Source of the DNA: Streptococcus oralis
Lineage (GTDB): Bacteria; Bacillota; Bacilli; Lactobacillales; Streptococcaceae
Length of the DNA stretch: 64,000 bases
Assembly (NCBI RefSeq): GCF_019334565.1
Contig: NZ_CP079724.1
Location: 1,075,001-1,139,000, forward strand
Reading direction: 5' to 3'
The notes beneath the pieces are model-generated. The model saw only the letters and a list, made by a program, of their open reading frames with translations, ran no database searches and was not told the DNA's origin. The position numbers and the translations under genes are program-made. Shown here one piece after another: positions 32,617 to 41,631 of this stretch; the stretch's first letter is position 1; each line of letters begins with the position of its first letter.

Positions 32617-33942
32617 TTATTTGAATTCGTCTCTCCAATAATCTCTGATGCTAGACAATTGTTTTCGAGACGCTCTTAAAATACGCTTGGATTCTTTTAC
32701 TGGGCTTGTAACAGCTTGTTGAGGTAGATAGAGAATCGTTTTTAAGAAGCGCTGAGTGACAGGTTGTCCATCATGTAGCTCATGTTCAAAGTTATTTGAG
32801 ATAATGGCATCAAGGTAAAACTCATGAACTCGTTTCCCAAAATTTTCAGCCGAAATCTCGTACAACTTATCAGCCAACTTTTGTTCAGACATATCAGGAG
32901 TAGCGATCAATGCTTCAAGGATAGCGCCCGCAAGCTCTCGTTCTCCATAGTAGAGGGTCCCAAACATTTTATCATTGATCAGATTTTCAAGATAGGGATT
33001 GCCATGAGCAATAACAGGCGTTCCACTGGCTAGACTTTCTAGATAGGTTAAACCCTGAGTTTCACTCGTAGAGGCTGAAATAAAGAAATCAGCTGCTTTA
33101 TAGTACAAGGCTGTCTCACTCGGAGCAATCATACCTGTAAAAATCACATGTTTTTGTATGTTTAATTTCCCTGCTTGTTCTTTCAGACTATCCAGATAAG
33201 GTCCGTCTCCAGCAACAACCAACTTCACCTTATCTTCTTCTTTCAAAACCTGCGCAAAGGCTGCTAAGACTGCTTGGATATTCTTCTCAAAGGAGATACG
33301 AGAAAGACTCAGCAGCATTTTCTCGCCTTCCTGAATACCTAACTTCGAGCGAAGCTCTAGTAAGTTTTCCTCTTTGATCTCAGGTCGTTTAAACTTAGCC
33401 AGCTCAATTCCAGTTGGGATGACACGCTTTTCAACCTTGACTTTGTATTTAGATAAAAGGTCACGAACAATCTCACTAGGGCAAATCACGCCATCTACAT
33501 CATGAAGGAAGCCACGCACCAAATATTTTACCATACTCGGACGAATTAGCATGCCCTTAGCAATGTAATGCACATAGTCTTCATACTGGGTATGGTAGGT
33601 ATGAATAACTGGAATTTTCAATTCTCTCGCAATCCAAATCCCTAACAAACCAAGTGAAAATTCTGTCTGGGTATGAATGATATCGAGTTGATACTGCTTG
33701 GCAATTTCAAGCGCCTTTGTAAAACCTCGGTAGGCAAATCGTCGATCCTTAAACGCAAAGAAAGGGACACTCGGAATGCGAATAATTTGCCAATCCTCGT
33801 AGCGGTTCACATCTTTATCTGTTGTTGTAAAGATAAAAACTGCATGCCCCTGCTTTTCAAGCTCAGTTTTCAAAGTCCGAATACTAGTCGCGACCCCGGA
33901 AACCTGAGGGAAATAGGTATCTGTAAATAAACCAATTCGCAT
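32617..33942 (-). CDS. Glycolipid glycosyltransferase (probable diacylglycerol glucosyltransferase)
   Basis: GT4-type glycosyltransferase of 441 residues. The N-terminal Rossmann half starts MRIGLFTDTYFPQVSGVATS; the C-terminal half has VVAGDGPYLDSLKEQAGKLN and the conserved E-x7-E region SASTSETQGLTYLESLASGTP. A basic, amphipathic tail (RILRASRKQLSSIRDYWR) suits membrane attachment. Its place just downstream of cpoA matches the pneumococcal pair: the enzyme corresponding to this gene makes glucosyl-diacylglycerol and CpoA adds galactose. The product is the usual anchor of lipoteichoic acid, so this is probably the first step. Confidence 0.85.
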   Translation of the reverse strand: MRIGLFTDTYFPQVSGVATSIRTLKTELEKQGHAVFIFTTTDKDVNRYEDWQIIRIPSVPFFAFKDRRFAYRGFTKALEIAKQYQLDIIHTQTEFSLGLLGIWIARELKIPVIHTYHTQYEDYVHYIAKGMLIRPSMVKYLVRGFLHDVDGVICPSEIVRDLLSKYKVKVEKRVIPTGIELAKFKRPEIKEENLLELRSKLGIQEGEKMLLSLSRISFEKNIQAVLAAFAQVLKEEDKVKLVVAGDGPYLDSLKEQAGKLNIQKHVIFTGMIAPSETALYYKAADFFISASTSETQGLTYLESLASGTPVIAHGNPYLENLINDKMFGTLYYGERELAGAILEALIATPDMSEQKLADKLYEISAENFGKRVHEFYLDAIISNNFEHELHDGQPVTQRFLKTILYLPQQAVTSPVKESKRILRASRKQLSSIRDYWRDEFK

Positions 33943-33950
33943 AAATTACC

Positions 33951-34994
33951 TCACTTTTTGCCCAAAGCAGCCTGTTCTCGATAAAATTTTAACCAGATTT
34001 CCAACAAATGCTCCTCAGAGTACTCTTTGGAGATCTCGCAAGCTTTTTCTTTCAAGTCTTTTAAGGCTTCAGAATCATTCTTGTATTCTAGGATTGCTTC
34101 TCTCATCTCGGAAACATCACTTGTAGCACGATAATTCCCATCAAGAATAACCTTATATAGATCCAAGTCCCTCAACATAATAGGAGCCTCGCAACTAGCG
34201 GCCTCTAAGATGGTCATAGGGAATAATTCATTATAACTTGGTAGCAAGAACAGATCCGCCATAGCATAAAGTTCCCGCATCCGTTCGGGTGACACAATTC
34301 CGGGGAAAATAAGATTTTTTGGTGGATTGTCCATTATCTTCTTGTAGCGTTCGTAACCATCTGTCATCCCACCAAATGAAAAACCACCTGCCCAGATAAA
34401 GGTAATTTCTGGCAATTCCTCAGCAAGACGGATAAAATCATCAATCCCTTTACGTTTCTGAACCTGACCCGCACCGATTACGACAAACTGATCTTCCGCA
34501 AGATCCATTTCCTTCCGGAGTTGTGCAACCTGTTCAGCTGGTAATGGATGCCATTTTTCTTTGTTTACAAAATTTGGGATGTAAGTCACTTTTTCACGCG
34601 GAATACCAGCAGCCACTAAATCCTCGATAAACATGGGATTGACCACCACTAAGTGTTCCATTCGGTTATAAAAGGAAAAAACATAGCGTTTGACAATTCC
34701 TTTTAGGAAAAATGGGATCTTCAAACTCCCCTCAAGCGTATCAGGCAAAAAATGCACATAGCCAATTTTTCTCCCAGAGCGTTTCTTTTGGAAAGTAGAT
34801 AAATAATAGGGGAAATCAATGGTATGAAAGTGAGTTACATCCGCTTCTACAGGAAGATTCTCTGTAACAATCAACTGGTCTTTGGCATCGCGGTGAAGGA
34901 GACTAACCAATTCTCGATAAGCTCCTGACACTCCTTGACCAGCTACTTTTTCACTTGAGCTTAGCATATTAATACGCAATTTTTCGTTTTCCAT
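33951..34994 (-). CDS. cpoA: Glycolipid galactosyltransferase CpoA
   Basis: GT4 family glycosyltransferase of about 347 residues. In pneumococci CpoA makes galactosyl-glucosyl-diacylglycerol, and mutants were found by their altered piperacillin response. Visible features are the N-terminus MENEKLRINMLSSSEKVAGQ, GAGQVQKRKGIDDFIRLAEE in the hinge, and the donor-site region LPSYNELFPMTILEAASCEA. The ATG at 34992-34994 is chosen by similarity to the pneumococcal start as I recall it. An ATG three codons earlier directly abuts a TATAAT box. Either way the predicted mRNA has little or no leader and no proper ribosome site. Confidence 0.88.
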   Translation of the reverse strand: MENEKLRINMLSSSEKVAGQGVSGAYRELVSLLHRDAKDQLIVTENLPVEADVTHFHTIDFPYYLSTFQKKRSGRKIGYVHFLPDTLEGSLKIPFFLKGIVKRYVFSFYNRMEHLVVVNPMFIEDLVAAGIPREKVTYIPNFVNKEKWHPLPAEQVAQLRKEMDLAEDQFVVIGAGQVQKRKGIDDFIRLAEELPEITFIWAGGFSFGGMTDGYERYKKIMDNPPKNLIFPGIVSPERMRELYAMADLFLLPSYNELFPMTILEAASCEAPIMLRDLDLYKVILDGNYRATSDVSEMREAILEYKNDSEALKDLKEKACEISKEYSEEHLLEIWLKFYREQAALGKK

Positions 34995-35001
34995 ACCTTC
35001 C

Positions 35002-35010
35002 ATTATACCA
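35002..35010 (-). promoter_or_regulatory. Extended -10 promoter overlapping the cpoA start region
   Basis: TGGTATAAT on the minus strand; its last T is part of an ATG, and the next in-frame ATG begins eight bases downstream, at the expected +1. Confidence 0.65.
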
Positions 35011-35035
35011 TTTTATTTCCAGAAAATCAGCAAAA

Positions 35036-35091
35036 GAAAGAAGAGACCAAAGGAAAAAGGATAAAATTACCTTATTTTCCAATCGTCTCTC
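35036..35091 (-). terminator. Probable terminator between the DUF59 gene and cpoA
   Basis: Minus strand AGAGAC (35085-35090) pairs with GTCTCT (35042-35047), with an imperfect inner stem rich in A/T, followed by a T-rich tail. With the cpoA promoter it separates dnaG-rpoD-DUF59 from the glycolipid genes. Confidence 0.5.
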
Positions 35092-35106
35092 TCATTTTTT
35101 TAGTCT

Positions 35107-35436
35107 TTATTTAATTCCTAGGGCGATACGCGCGTATCGGCTCATTTTTTCAACCGTCCAAGCTGGATACCAGACCAATTTAACTTCGGTATTGGTTACC
35201 TCAGGCACTTCTGTCATCGCATCATGTATCTGGTCTGTCAAAAGGTCAGCCAGTGGGCAGCCCATAGTTGTCAAGGTCATATCAATTTCAGTGTGACCTG
35301 TTTCACCATCAAAACGAATTTCATAAATCAAACCTAGGTTGACAATATCAATCCCCAACTCAGGGTCGATGACTTCTTCCAAAGCATTTAAAATGCGTGT
35401 TTTGATCGTTTCAATTTGCTCTTCTGTATAAGCCAT
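35107..35436 (-). CDS. DUF59/MIP18-family Fe-S assembly factor (SufT/PaaD-like)
   Basis: Small protein (109 residues) of the metal-sulfur cluster assembly family. It shows the conserved DPELGIDIVNLGLIYEIRFD and the motif TTMGCPLADLLTDQIHDA with its reactive cysteine, thought to take part in Fe-S transfer. It ends VWYPAWTVEKMSRYARIALG, the usual tail. The ATG at 35434-35436 with GAGGAATAAC is chosen over an in-frame GTG. It lies 14 bases after rpoD, so it is transcribed with dnaG and rpoD; the reason for that link is not known to me. Confidence 0.88.
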   Translation of the reverse strand: MAYTEEQIETIKTRILNALEEVIDPELGIDIVNLGLIYEIRFDGETGHTEIDMTLTTMGCPLADLLTDQIHDAMTEVPEVTNTEVKLVWYPAWTVEKMSRYARIALGIK

Positions 35437-35450
35437 GTTATTCCTCACTC

Positions 35451-36560
35451 TTAGTCTTCAATAAAATCACGAAGCGGTTTGCTGCGACTTGGTTGACGCA
35501 ATTTTCTCAAAGCCTTGGCTTCGATCTGACGGATACGCTCACGAGTTACGTTAAAGACTTTACCAACATCTTCAAGAGTGCGCATTTTTCCATCGTCCAA
35601 ACCGAAACGCAAGCGCAAGACGTTTTCTTCACGGTCTGTGAGAGTATCCAAAACTTCATCCAACTGCTCACGCAAGACGATACGAGTTGTGTAGTCTACT
35701 GGATTTTCAATCACTTCGTCTTCGATAAAGTCCCCAAGATGGCTATCGTCCTCTTCACCAATCGGTGTTTCAAGTGATACTGGTTCTTGGGCAATCTTTA
35801 GGATTTCACGGACCTTGTCAGGTGTCATATCCATACGCTCAGCGATTTGTTCAGGAGTTGGATCTTGTCCCAATTCTTGAAGGAGATTACGCTGTTCACG
35901 GACAAGCTTATTAATGGTTTCTACCATGTGGACAGGGATACGAATAGTGCGGGCCTGGTCAGCAATGGCACGAGTGATTGCCTGACGAATCCACCAAGTT
36001 GCATACGTAGAAAACTTAAATCCTTTTGAATAGTCAAACTTGTCAACAGCCTTCATCAAGCCCATGTTTCCTTCTTGGATCAAGTCAAGAAATTGCATAC
36101 CACGCCCTACGTAGCGCTTAGCAATCGAAACCACCAAACGAAGGTTGGCTTCTGCAAGACGTTGTTTGGCTTCAATATCACCAGCCTCAACTGCTAGGGC
36201 CAATTCTTTTTCCTCTTCGTTGGTCAAGAGAGGAACGACCCCGATTTCCTTCAAATACATACGGACTGGGTCATTAACCTTGGCAGAAGTTGAGCCAATC
36301 AAGTCCTCATCACTGAGTTCTGGTTCTTCTTCTGCACTAAGCACACGCGCACTTGGATTTCCTTCATTATCTGTGATAGAAATTCCAGCATCCTGAATCC
36401 GTTGCAAAAGGTCTTCAATGCCGTCTGCATCGAGGGTGAAAGGAATAACCAGACTTGAATTGATTTCGTCATCTGTTGCTGTTCCTGTTTTTTTGTGGTT
36501 ACGGATAAAGTCTGCTACTTGCACATCAAATGTGGTTACTTCTTTTTGTTTTGTTGCCAT
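35451..36560 (-). CDS. rpoD: RNA polymerase primary sigma factor
   Basis: Housekeeping sigma-70 (SigA) of 369 residues. A short region 1.1 lies in the first 90 residues. Region 2 has [17 protein letters not shown], the core-binding [20 protein letters not shown] and the -10 reader [20 protein letters not shown]. Region 3 follows, then region 4 with the -35 helix-turn-helix [20 protein letters not shown]. It begins two bases after dnaG, the classic dnaG-rpoD arrangement. Many promoters in this window carry the TGn extension, which region 3.0 (formerly 2.5) is expected to read. Confidence 0.99.
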   Translation of the reverse strand: MATKQKEVTTFDVQVADFIRNHKKTGTATDDEINSSLVIPFTLDADGIEDLLQRIQDAGISITDNEGNPSARVLSAEEEPELSDEDLIGSTSAKVNDPVRMYLKEIGVVPLLTNEEEKELALAVEAGDIEAKQRLAEANLRLVVSIAKRYVGRGMQFLDLIQEGNMGLMKAVDKFDYSKGFKFSTYATWWIRQAITRAIADQARTIRIPVHMVETINKLVREQRNLLQELGQDPTPEQIAERMDMTPDKVREILKIAQEPVSLETPIGEEDDSHLGDFIEDEVIENPVDYTTRIVLREQLDEVLDTLTDREENVLRLRFGLDDGKMRTLEDVGKVFNVTRERIRQIEAKALRKLRQPSRSKPLRDFIED

Positions 36561-36562
36561 TA

Positions 36563-38323
36563 TTACTCCATTCTTCTCTTTTGGGAAATCAATCGTTGCA
36601 ATTCTTCCAAGGCTGTGTCTGTATCTCCTACATGACTAGCTTCCTGCACTTTCTTTTTAATTCGTAAGTTGTCCTTGCTGAGGAGGGCACGGTTTCGAGT
36701 CGCTTCTACTTCTACTAGCTCTTGAGGCGACATCTCAGCTGGCAAATCCAGACTAAGCACGTGATACCAAGCATTTTCAACCTCAGGCGTCTGATGAGAA
36801 AGCTCCTCTGAGCCGATTTCTCCCTGCTCACTTAATAATTCGTAAAGAATCTGAAATTCTGGGGTATCAAAGAAAAAATCTTCCCTTAATCGGTAGTCAT
36901 TTAGAACAACTGGATTCTCAGCCATCCTATAAAGGAGATGAGCCTCTGCTCTCATGACTGCTGTCAGTTGTCGCGTTACAGGTAAACTAATCGCTGCTGG
37001 AGGTTGCTCCTCTTTGACTCTTTCCTGCCTTTGAACAATTCGATTTTCATTTACTATCTGTTCCACCTGCTGGTAATCAAAAGAAGGTAGATTATCCGCC
37101 AGAATGTGGATATAAGAATTCTGGGCAGTGATAGACTTTTCCTTGGCGATTAGGGGAGCAATCTTTTCAATGAACTCGATTTGCGCCTGCAAATTATCAC
37201 TATTTTCCGGCTTGAGATGGTGAATATAGAACTCTATAGGACTAATCCGAGTCTTGGTTAAAAGGTAAGCCAGGTCCTCAGCAGAATTCTTTTGTAAATA
37301 TTCATCTGGGTCCATGGCATCAGGTACTCGAACAACCTCCACTGAAAAGTCTTTTAACTCCTCTAAAGCCTTGGCTGTTGCTGCCTGCCCTGCCTTGTCG
37401 CCATCATAGCTGAGAACAATTTTTTTGGTAAAGCGTTTGAGGTGGTCAACATGCTCCTTGCTTAAGGCTGTTCCCATGGAAGCCACAGCATTTTCTATAC
37501 CAGCACGGTAGGCTGCGATCACATCCATGAAGCCTTCCATCAGATAGAGCTCTGTAATCTTACCTGTTCCCTTTTTTGCCTTATCCAAATGATACAATTC
37601 GTAACTCTTGTTAAAAATTGCAGTCGAGCGACTATTTTTATATTTGGCAGTCTGACTGTCAGTTTCTTGCCAGATACGACCTGAAAATGCAATGACCTGT
37701 CCCTTGTCATTGGTCAAAGGAAAGATGATCCGTCCAAAAAAAGTATCATAAAATTGATTACCATCTGACAGATAAAACAAGCCCGAATCCAATAAATCCT
37801 TTTCCTCAAACTTGTCAGCCAAACGTTGATAGAGATAAGTTCTCTCTGCTGGAGCTAGTCCAATCTGGAAGTGCTTCAGAACATCATCTGTCAATCCGCG
37901 TTTGTAGAGATAAGCCCTTGCTTCTTCTCCCATCTTGGTCGTCATGAGGATGGCATGGTAAAAACGGGCAGCTTCTTCATGCATATCATATAGTGCTTGA
38001 TGAGGGGAAGTTTGTTGAGGACGAGACTGTACCGGCGTAGCCAGTTGAATACCGAGGCGCTCTCCTAAGAGCTGAACGGCTTCCATGAAGGACACACCTT
38101 GGTATTCTTCGATGAACTTAAAGACATCTCCTGAACGCCCACATCCAAAACAGTGATAAAACTGCTTGTCTTCCACAACGTTGAAAGAGGGGGTCTTTTC
38201 ACCATGAAAAGGACAGAGCCCTAAATAGTTCCGTCCAGCCTTCTGTAAAGAAATCACATCACCTATGACTTCCACAATGTTGGCATTGTTTTTGATTTCT
38301 TCAATGACTTGCTTGTCAACCAT
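36563..38323 (-). CDS. dnaG: DNA primase
   Basis: Makes RNA primers for replication. The 586-residue protein has an N-terminal CHC2 zinc-binding domain ([18 protein letters not shown] with [15 protein letters not shown], about residues 38-72). The TOPRIM catalytic core has [15 protein letters not shown] and [12 protein letters not shown]. The C-terminal region is for helicase contact. The start ATG at 38321-38323 has GGAGG eight bases upstream; a start five codons earlier overlaps that site. It is first of dnaG-rpoD-DUF59, with its own promoter. Confidence 0.97.
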   Translation of the reverse strand: MVDKQVIEEIKNNANIVEVIGDVISLQKAGRNYLGLCPFHGEKTPSFNVVEDKQFYHCFGCGRSGDVFKFIEEYQGVSFMEAVQLLGERLGIQLATPVQSRPQQTSPHQALYDMHEEAARFYHAILMTTKMGEEARAYLYKRGLTDDVLKHFQIGLAPAERTYLYQRLADKFEEKDLLDSGLFYLSDGNQFYDTFFGRIIFPLTNDKGQVIAFSGRIWQETDSQTAKYKNSRSTAIFNKSYELYHLDKAKKGTGKITELYLMEGFMDVIAAYRAGIENAVASMGTALSKEHVDHLKRFTKKIVLSYDGDKAGQAATAKALEELKDFSVEVVRVPDAMDPDEYLQKNSAEDLAYLLTKTRISPIEFYIHHLKPENSDNLQAQIEFIEKIAPLIAKEKSITAQNSYIHILADNLPSFDYQQVEQIVNENRIVQRQERVKEEQPPAAISLPVTRQLTAVMRAEAHLLYRMAENPVVLNDYRLREDFFFDTPEFQILYELLSEQGEIGSEELSHQTPEVENAWYHVLSLDLPAEMSPQELVEVEATRNRALLSKDNLRIKKKVQEASHVGDTDTALEELQRLISQKRRME

Positions 38324-38361
38324 ACACAATACCTCCATCTTATCATAGTTTCACGTAAACT

Positions 38362-38390
38362 AGTATAGCTTATTTCTGAAAAAAAGTAAA
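38362..38390 (-). promoter_or_regulatory. dnaG promoter
   Basis: TTTACT (38385-38390), 17-base spacer, TATACT (38362-38367) on the minus strand, about 40 bases before the start codon. Confidence 0.65.
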
Positions 38391-38449
38391 CCATTTCATA
38401 CGCTTTCCGTAATTCTCTTTGCCTTATTTTTCTAGATAGAAAGAGGGGA

Positions 38450-38485
38450 TAAAAAACTCAGAAACACTTCCATGTTTCTGAGTTA
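38450..38485 (-). terminator. Terminator of the trpXYZ-type transporter operon
   Basis: AACTCAGAAACA, six-base loop, TGTTTCTGAGTT, then TTTT on the minus strand, 35 bases after the ATP-binding protein stop. Confidence 0.85.
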
Positions 38486-38519
38486 ATTTTCACTATTTTT
38501 TGATGATTACTTCACTCAT

Positions 38520-39278
38520 CTATTCAAATAATTGATAGTAGTCTGAAATTTTCATCTGAGCTTTTTCTTCTTTATTGAGGTCTTGGATGATACGACCTTC
38601 CTTCATGACAATCAGACGATTTCCATACTTCAACGCATCCTCCATATGGTGGGTAATCATCAAGGCTGTTAGATGATCCTTGCTGACAAAGTCATCTGTT
38701 AATTCCATCAAGGCAACACTGGTCTTTGGGTCAAGAGCCGCTGTGTGTTCATCCAACAAGAGCAACTCTGGCCGCTTCAAGGTTGCCATCAAGAGACTCA
38801 AGGCCTGGCGTTGACCGCCTGATAGAAACTCAATCGAAGTGTCCAGATGTTTCTCAAGACCATTTCCCACTTTTTCAATGGTAGCCTGAAACTCTTCCCT
38901 ATGTCTTGAAAGTCTCCTAGGAAGGAGTCCTCTCTTCTCACCACGAAACTTGGCAATCAAGAGATTTTCCGCCACCGTCATACGAGGAGCCGTACCCATT
39001 TTAGGATCCTGAAAGACACGAGACAAGTACTTAGCCCTCTTTTCAGGTGAAAAATGCGTCACGTCCTCGCCCATGATACGGATACTTCCACTTGTTAAAG
39101 GTAAGGTACCTGCAATCGTGTTAAAAAGCGTTGACTTCCCTGCTCCATTTCCACCTAGGATAGTAATGAAATCATGTTCGAAAATTTCAAGAGAAACATC
39201 ATTCAGAATGATTTTTTCCTCATCAAAGCCATTCGTAATGACTTTGGTAGCATTTTTTAATTCTACAATTGCTGTCAT
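38520..39278 (-). CDS. ABC transporter ATP-binding protein (tryptophan-type, TrpZ position)
   Basis: ATPase subunit of an importer, 252 residues. Walker A GGNGAGKST (about residues 42-50), signature LSGGQRQALSL, Walker B LLLLDEHTAALDP and switch His in LMITHHMEDALKYG are all present. The LDE followed by H in place of the common P is typical of this subfamily. It overlaps the permease gene by four bases and is last in the operon. Substrate is inferred from the binding protein and the T-box, not from this subunit. Confidence 0.92.
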   Translation of the reverse strand: MTAIVELKNATKVITNGFDEEKIILNDVSLEIFEHDFITILGGNGAGKSTLFNTIAGTLPLTSGSIRIMGEDVTHFSPEKRAKYLSRVFQDPKMGTAPRMTVAENLLIAKFRGEKRGLLPRRLSRHREEFQATIEKVGNGLEKHLDTSIEFLSGGQRQALSLLMATLKRPELLLLDEHTAALDPKTSVALMELTDDFVSKDHLTALMITHHMEDALKYGNRLIVMKEGRIIQDLNKEEKAQMKISDYYQLFE

Positions 39279-40141
39279 TTGCTAAACTTGACTCCTTTCA
39301 GGTATTTGCTTTTGAAGGTTGGAATCATAAGGCAAACTGCCAAAATCAAGGCGCTGTACAAACGAAGATAACTTGTATTAAACCCAAGAGCAATCACTCC
39401 CCAAACGAGGAACTGATAAGCAATAGACCCTACTACGATGGTCATGAGTCGCTCTGCCAAGGTCAAACTCTTGAACAAAACCTCCCCAATAATCAAGCTA
39501 GCAAGCCCTACGACAATCACTCCAATTCCTCGAGAAACATCCGCATATCCTTCTTGTTGAGCAATTAAGGCCCCTGCAAGCGCGATAATCCCATTTGAAA
39601 GAACCAATCCCATGAGTTCCATACGACCAGTATGAATTCCAAAACTACGAGCCATATCAGGATTATCACCTGTAGCGATGTAGGCTTGACCTAGTTTAGT
39701 ATCCAGGAAAAAGAGCATAAGGCCAATAACAAGAGCTACAAAGATTAATCCGGTCAGGAGTTGGTTAAGGTCTGAATCAAAAGGCAAGACATCCTGCATT
39801 TGCTTGGTTCCAAGAAGCCCTAGATTGGCACGCCCCATAATCATGAGCATGATGGAATGGCAGGAAGTCATGACCAGAATCCCTGATAAGAGAGTTGGGA
39901 TTTTTCCTTTGGTATATAAGAGACCTGTCGCCATTCCAGCTAGACAGCCCGCTCCTACTGCGGCTAGGGTTGCTAAAAATGGGTTGACTCCCTGTGTTAT
40001 CAAGGTTACAGCTACTGCTCCCCCAAGAGGAAAAGAACCTTCAGTAGTCATATCTGGAAAATTCAAAATTCGAAAAGTCATAAAGATTCCCAAACCTAAA
40101 ATCGCCCAGACCATCCCCTGAGAAATAATGGATACTATCAT
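39275..40141 (-). CDS. ABC transporter permease (tryptophan-type, TrpY position)
   Basis: Membrane subunit of 288 residues in the branched-chain/ribose-type permease family. About eight hydrophobic helices are visible, with the coupling-type segment GDNPDMARSFGIHTGRMELM near the middle and QEGYADVSRGIGVIVVGLAS after it. It starts 66 bases after the binding-protein gene and overlaps the ATPase gene by four bases. The three genes together form a complete importer. Confidence 0.92.
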   Translation of the reverse strand: MIVSIISQGMVWAILGLGIFMTFRILNFPDMTTEGSFPLGGAVAVTLITQGVNPFLATLAAVGAGCLAGMATGLLYTKGKIPTLLSGILVMTSCHSIMLMIMGRANLGLLGTKQMQDVLPFDSDLNQLLTGLIFVALVIGLMLFFLDTKLGQAYIATGDNPDMARSFGIHTGRMELMGLVLSNGIIALAGALIAQQEGYADVSRGIGVIVVGLASLIIGEVLFKSLTLAERLMTIVVGSIAYQFLVWGVIALGFNTSYLRLYSALILAVCLMIPTFKSKYLKGVKFSK

Positions 40142-40206
40142 AATCTTTCACTCATTTCTTTCTTTAGTAAAAATGGGAGGAGATGTGTCCAGCTCCTCCT
40201 TTATCT

Positions 40207-41202
40207 TTATTCAATCACTTGTCCTGCTTCTTTTAGAACGGACTCAGGAATGGCGATACCAAGTTCCTGCGCTAGTTTTTTATTAATCACTGACTTACCA
40301 GTTGAAAAGACATTAACTGGCGTATCAGCTGGTTTTTCACCTTTCAAAACTTTGGCAATCATCTTACCAGTAGCCACACCAAGATCGTGTTGGTCAACTA
40401 CTACAGATGCTAATCCACCTGCTTCTACCATGGCAGTGGCACTTGGGTAGATTGGCTTTTTAGCTATTTGGTTGCTTGAAACAACTGTTGAAAATGCGGA
40501 TGCGATGGTGTTATCAATTGGAACCCAAATTGCATCGACTTTGCTTGTCATAACATTGACTGTTGAAGCAATTTCATTGGTTGATGGAACGGCAAATGTT
40601 TCGACTGTCAAACCTGCTTTTTCAGCATAAGCCTTGAATTCTTCTACCTGTGTTTTTGAGTTATCTTCGCTACTTGAGTAAAGAGCTCCGATTGTTTTGA
40701 CATTTGGTGTGAGGGTTTTTATCAACTCTACTTGTTGTTCAGCAGGGTTGTGGTCTGACACCCCTGTGATGTTGCCACCTGGTTTTTTCAAGTCTTTGAC
40801 CAAGTTAGCACCGATTGGGTCTGTAATAGCAGCCATGATAACAGGTAGGTCTTTTGTAGCACTAGCAAGTCCTTGAGCAGCTGGTGTTGCAATCCCAACA
40901 ACAACGTCGTTTCCATTTGCTACCAATTGTTTACTCATGGTTGCAACCTTGCTCTGATCTCCTTCAGAGTTCATAAAGTCGATTTTTACCTGGTCATCCT
41001 TATAACCTTCTTCAGCTAGTCCATCTTGAATCCCTTGGTAAATCAAGTCCAAGGATGGGTGACTAACAAATTGAAGGACACCAACCTTAGCGACCTTTTG
41101 CTCTTCCTTAGTTGCTGGCTTGTTCATTGATGAATAAATCAAGCTAGCCACTACCAATACTGCTAATCCAGCGACAATTCCAATCAAACGTTTATTTTTC
41201 AT
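40207..41202 (-). CDS. trpX: ABC transporter substrate-binding protein, tryptophan-type (TrpX)
   Basis: Extracellular solute-binding protein of 331 residues, PF04392 family. The pneumococcal homologue was, as I recall, crystallised with L-tryptophan and is annotated TrpX. The N-terminus MKNKRLIGIVAGLAVLVVAS has a hydrophobic helix, but no lipobox cysteine is seen, so it may stay anchored by an uncleaved helix. The core shows GVLQFVSHPSLDLIYQGIQD, AAITDPIGANLV and SVVVDQHDLGVATGKM. It is first in the operon, behind a T-box leader of about 330 bases. The substrate assignment rests on homology and on the leader. Confidence 0.87.
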   Translation of the reverse strand: MKNKRLIGIVAGLAVLVVASLIYSSMNKPATKEEQKVAKVGVLQFVSHPSLDLIYQGIQDGLAEEGYKDDQVKIDFMNSEGDQSKVATMSKQLVANGNDVVVGIATPAAQGLASATKDLPVIMAAITDPIGANLVKDLKKPGGNITGVSDHNPAEQQVELIKTLTPNVKTIGALYSSSEDNSKTQVEEFKAYAEKAGLTVETFAVPSTNEIASTVNVMTSKVDAIWVPIDNTIASAFSTVVSSNQIAKKPIYPSATAMVEAGGLASVVVDQHDLGVATGKMIAKVLKGEKPADTPVNVFSTGKSVINKKLAQELGIAIPESVLKEAGQVIE

Positions 41203-41295
41203 TTTTCTTTCTCCTTAATTCTTTTATCTTAACTTTTTAAATCACATCATCAAGCGATGCCATCGTTTAAATTCCAATATCTTTCCTCCCCATAG

Positions 41296-41529
41296 AAAAA
41301 GTCCTCACACAAAAACTTGTGTGAGGACGTCGATGCGCGGTGCCACCTCAATTATAGGAAATATTCCTATCGCTCTTTCTCGCAATAACGAGTTGCACTG
41401 TAAGGTGTGCTCACCGAATTTTTATGATTTCAAATTCTTAAGTACATTCAGCCCAATTTCATCAATTTCATCTATCTGCTTTCACCAACCACAGACTCTC
41501 TAAAAAATGAGCATGATTACTTTCTGAAT
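41296..41529 (-). promoter_or_regulatory. T-box riboswitch leader of the trpXYZ-type operon
   Basis: On the minus strand the leader opens with Stem I (base ACATTCAG pairing with CTGAATGT) containing AGAGAG and the loop GGTTGGTGAAA, both typical of T-box RNAs. The T-box core GAGGTGGCACCGCGC is at 41335-41349. A terminator GTCCTCACACA/TGTGTGAGGAC with T tail is at 41296-41328. Uncharged tRNA binding favours the antiterminator. A TGG triplet at 41453-41455, next to the base of Stem I, would suit tryptophan, but I could not fold the specifier loop with certainty; UUG or AUU in the loop above are alternatives. Confidence 0.92.
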
Positions 41530-41535
41530 GTTTAA

Positions 41536-41563
41536 ATTATATCATTTTTCAACTACTTGTCAA
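41536..41563 (-). promoter_or_regulatory. Promoter of the T-box leader
   Basis: Perfect TTGACA (41558-41563), 16-base spacer, TATAAT (41536-41541) with TGA extension on the minus strand; a strong consensus promoter, as expected for an attenuation-controlled operon. Confidence 0.85.
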
Positions 41564-41589
41564 GGCTATTTTTAGAATTTTTTAAACAA

Positions 41590-41624
41590 TTCAAAAACTT
41601 CCCCTTGAAAAAAGAGGAAGTTTG
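41590..41624 (-). terminator. ppc terminator
   Basis: AACTTCC, a loop of about 13 bases, GGAAGTT, then TTTG on the minus strand, directly after the ppc stop and before the T-box promoter. Confidence 0.7.
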
Positions 41625-41631
41625 TAGAATA

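Noticed and set aside
38385-38415. cre-like sequence upstream of the dnaG promoter
   Set aside because: Only the core GAAAGCG matches; the flanks do not, and there is no reason for carbon control of primase.
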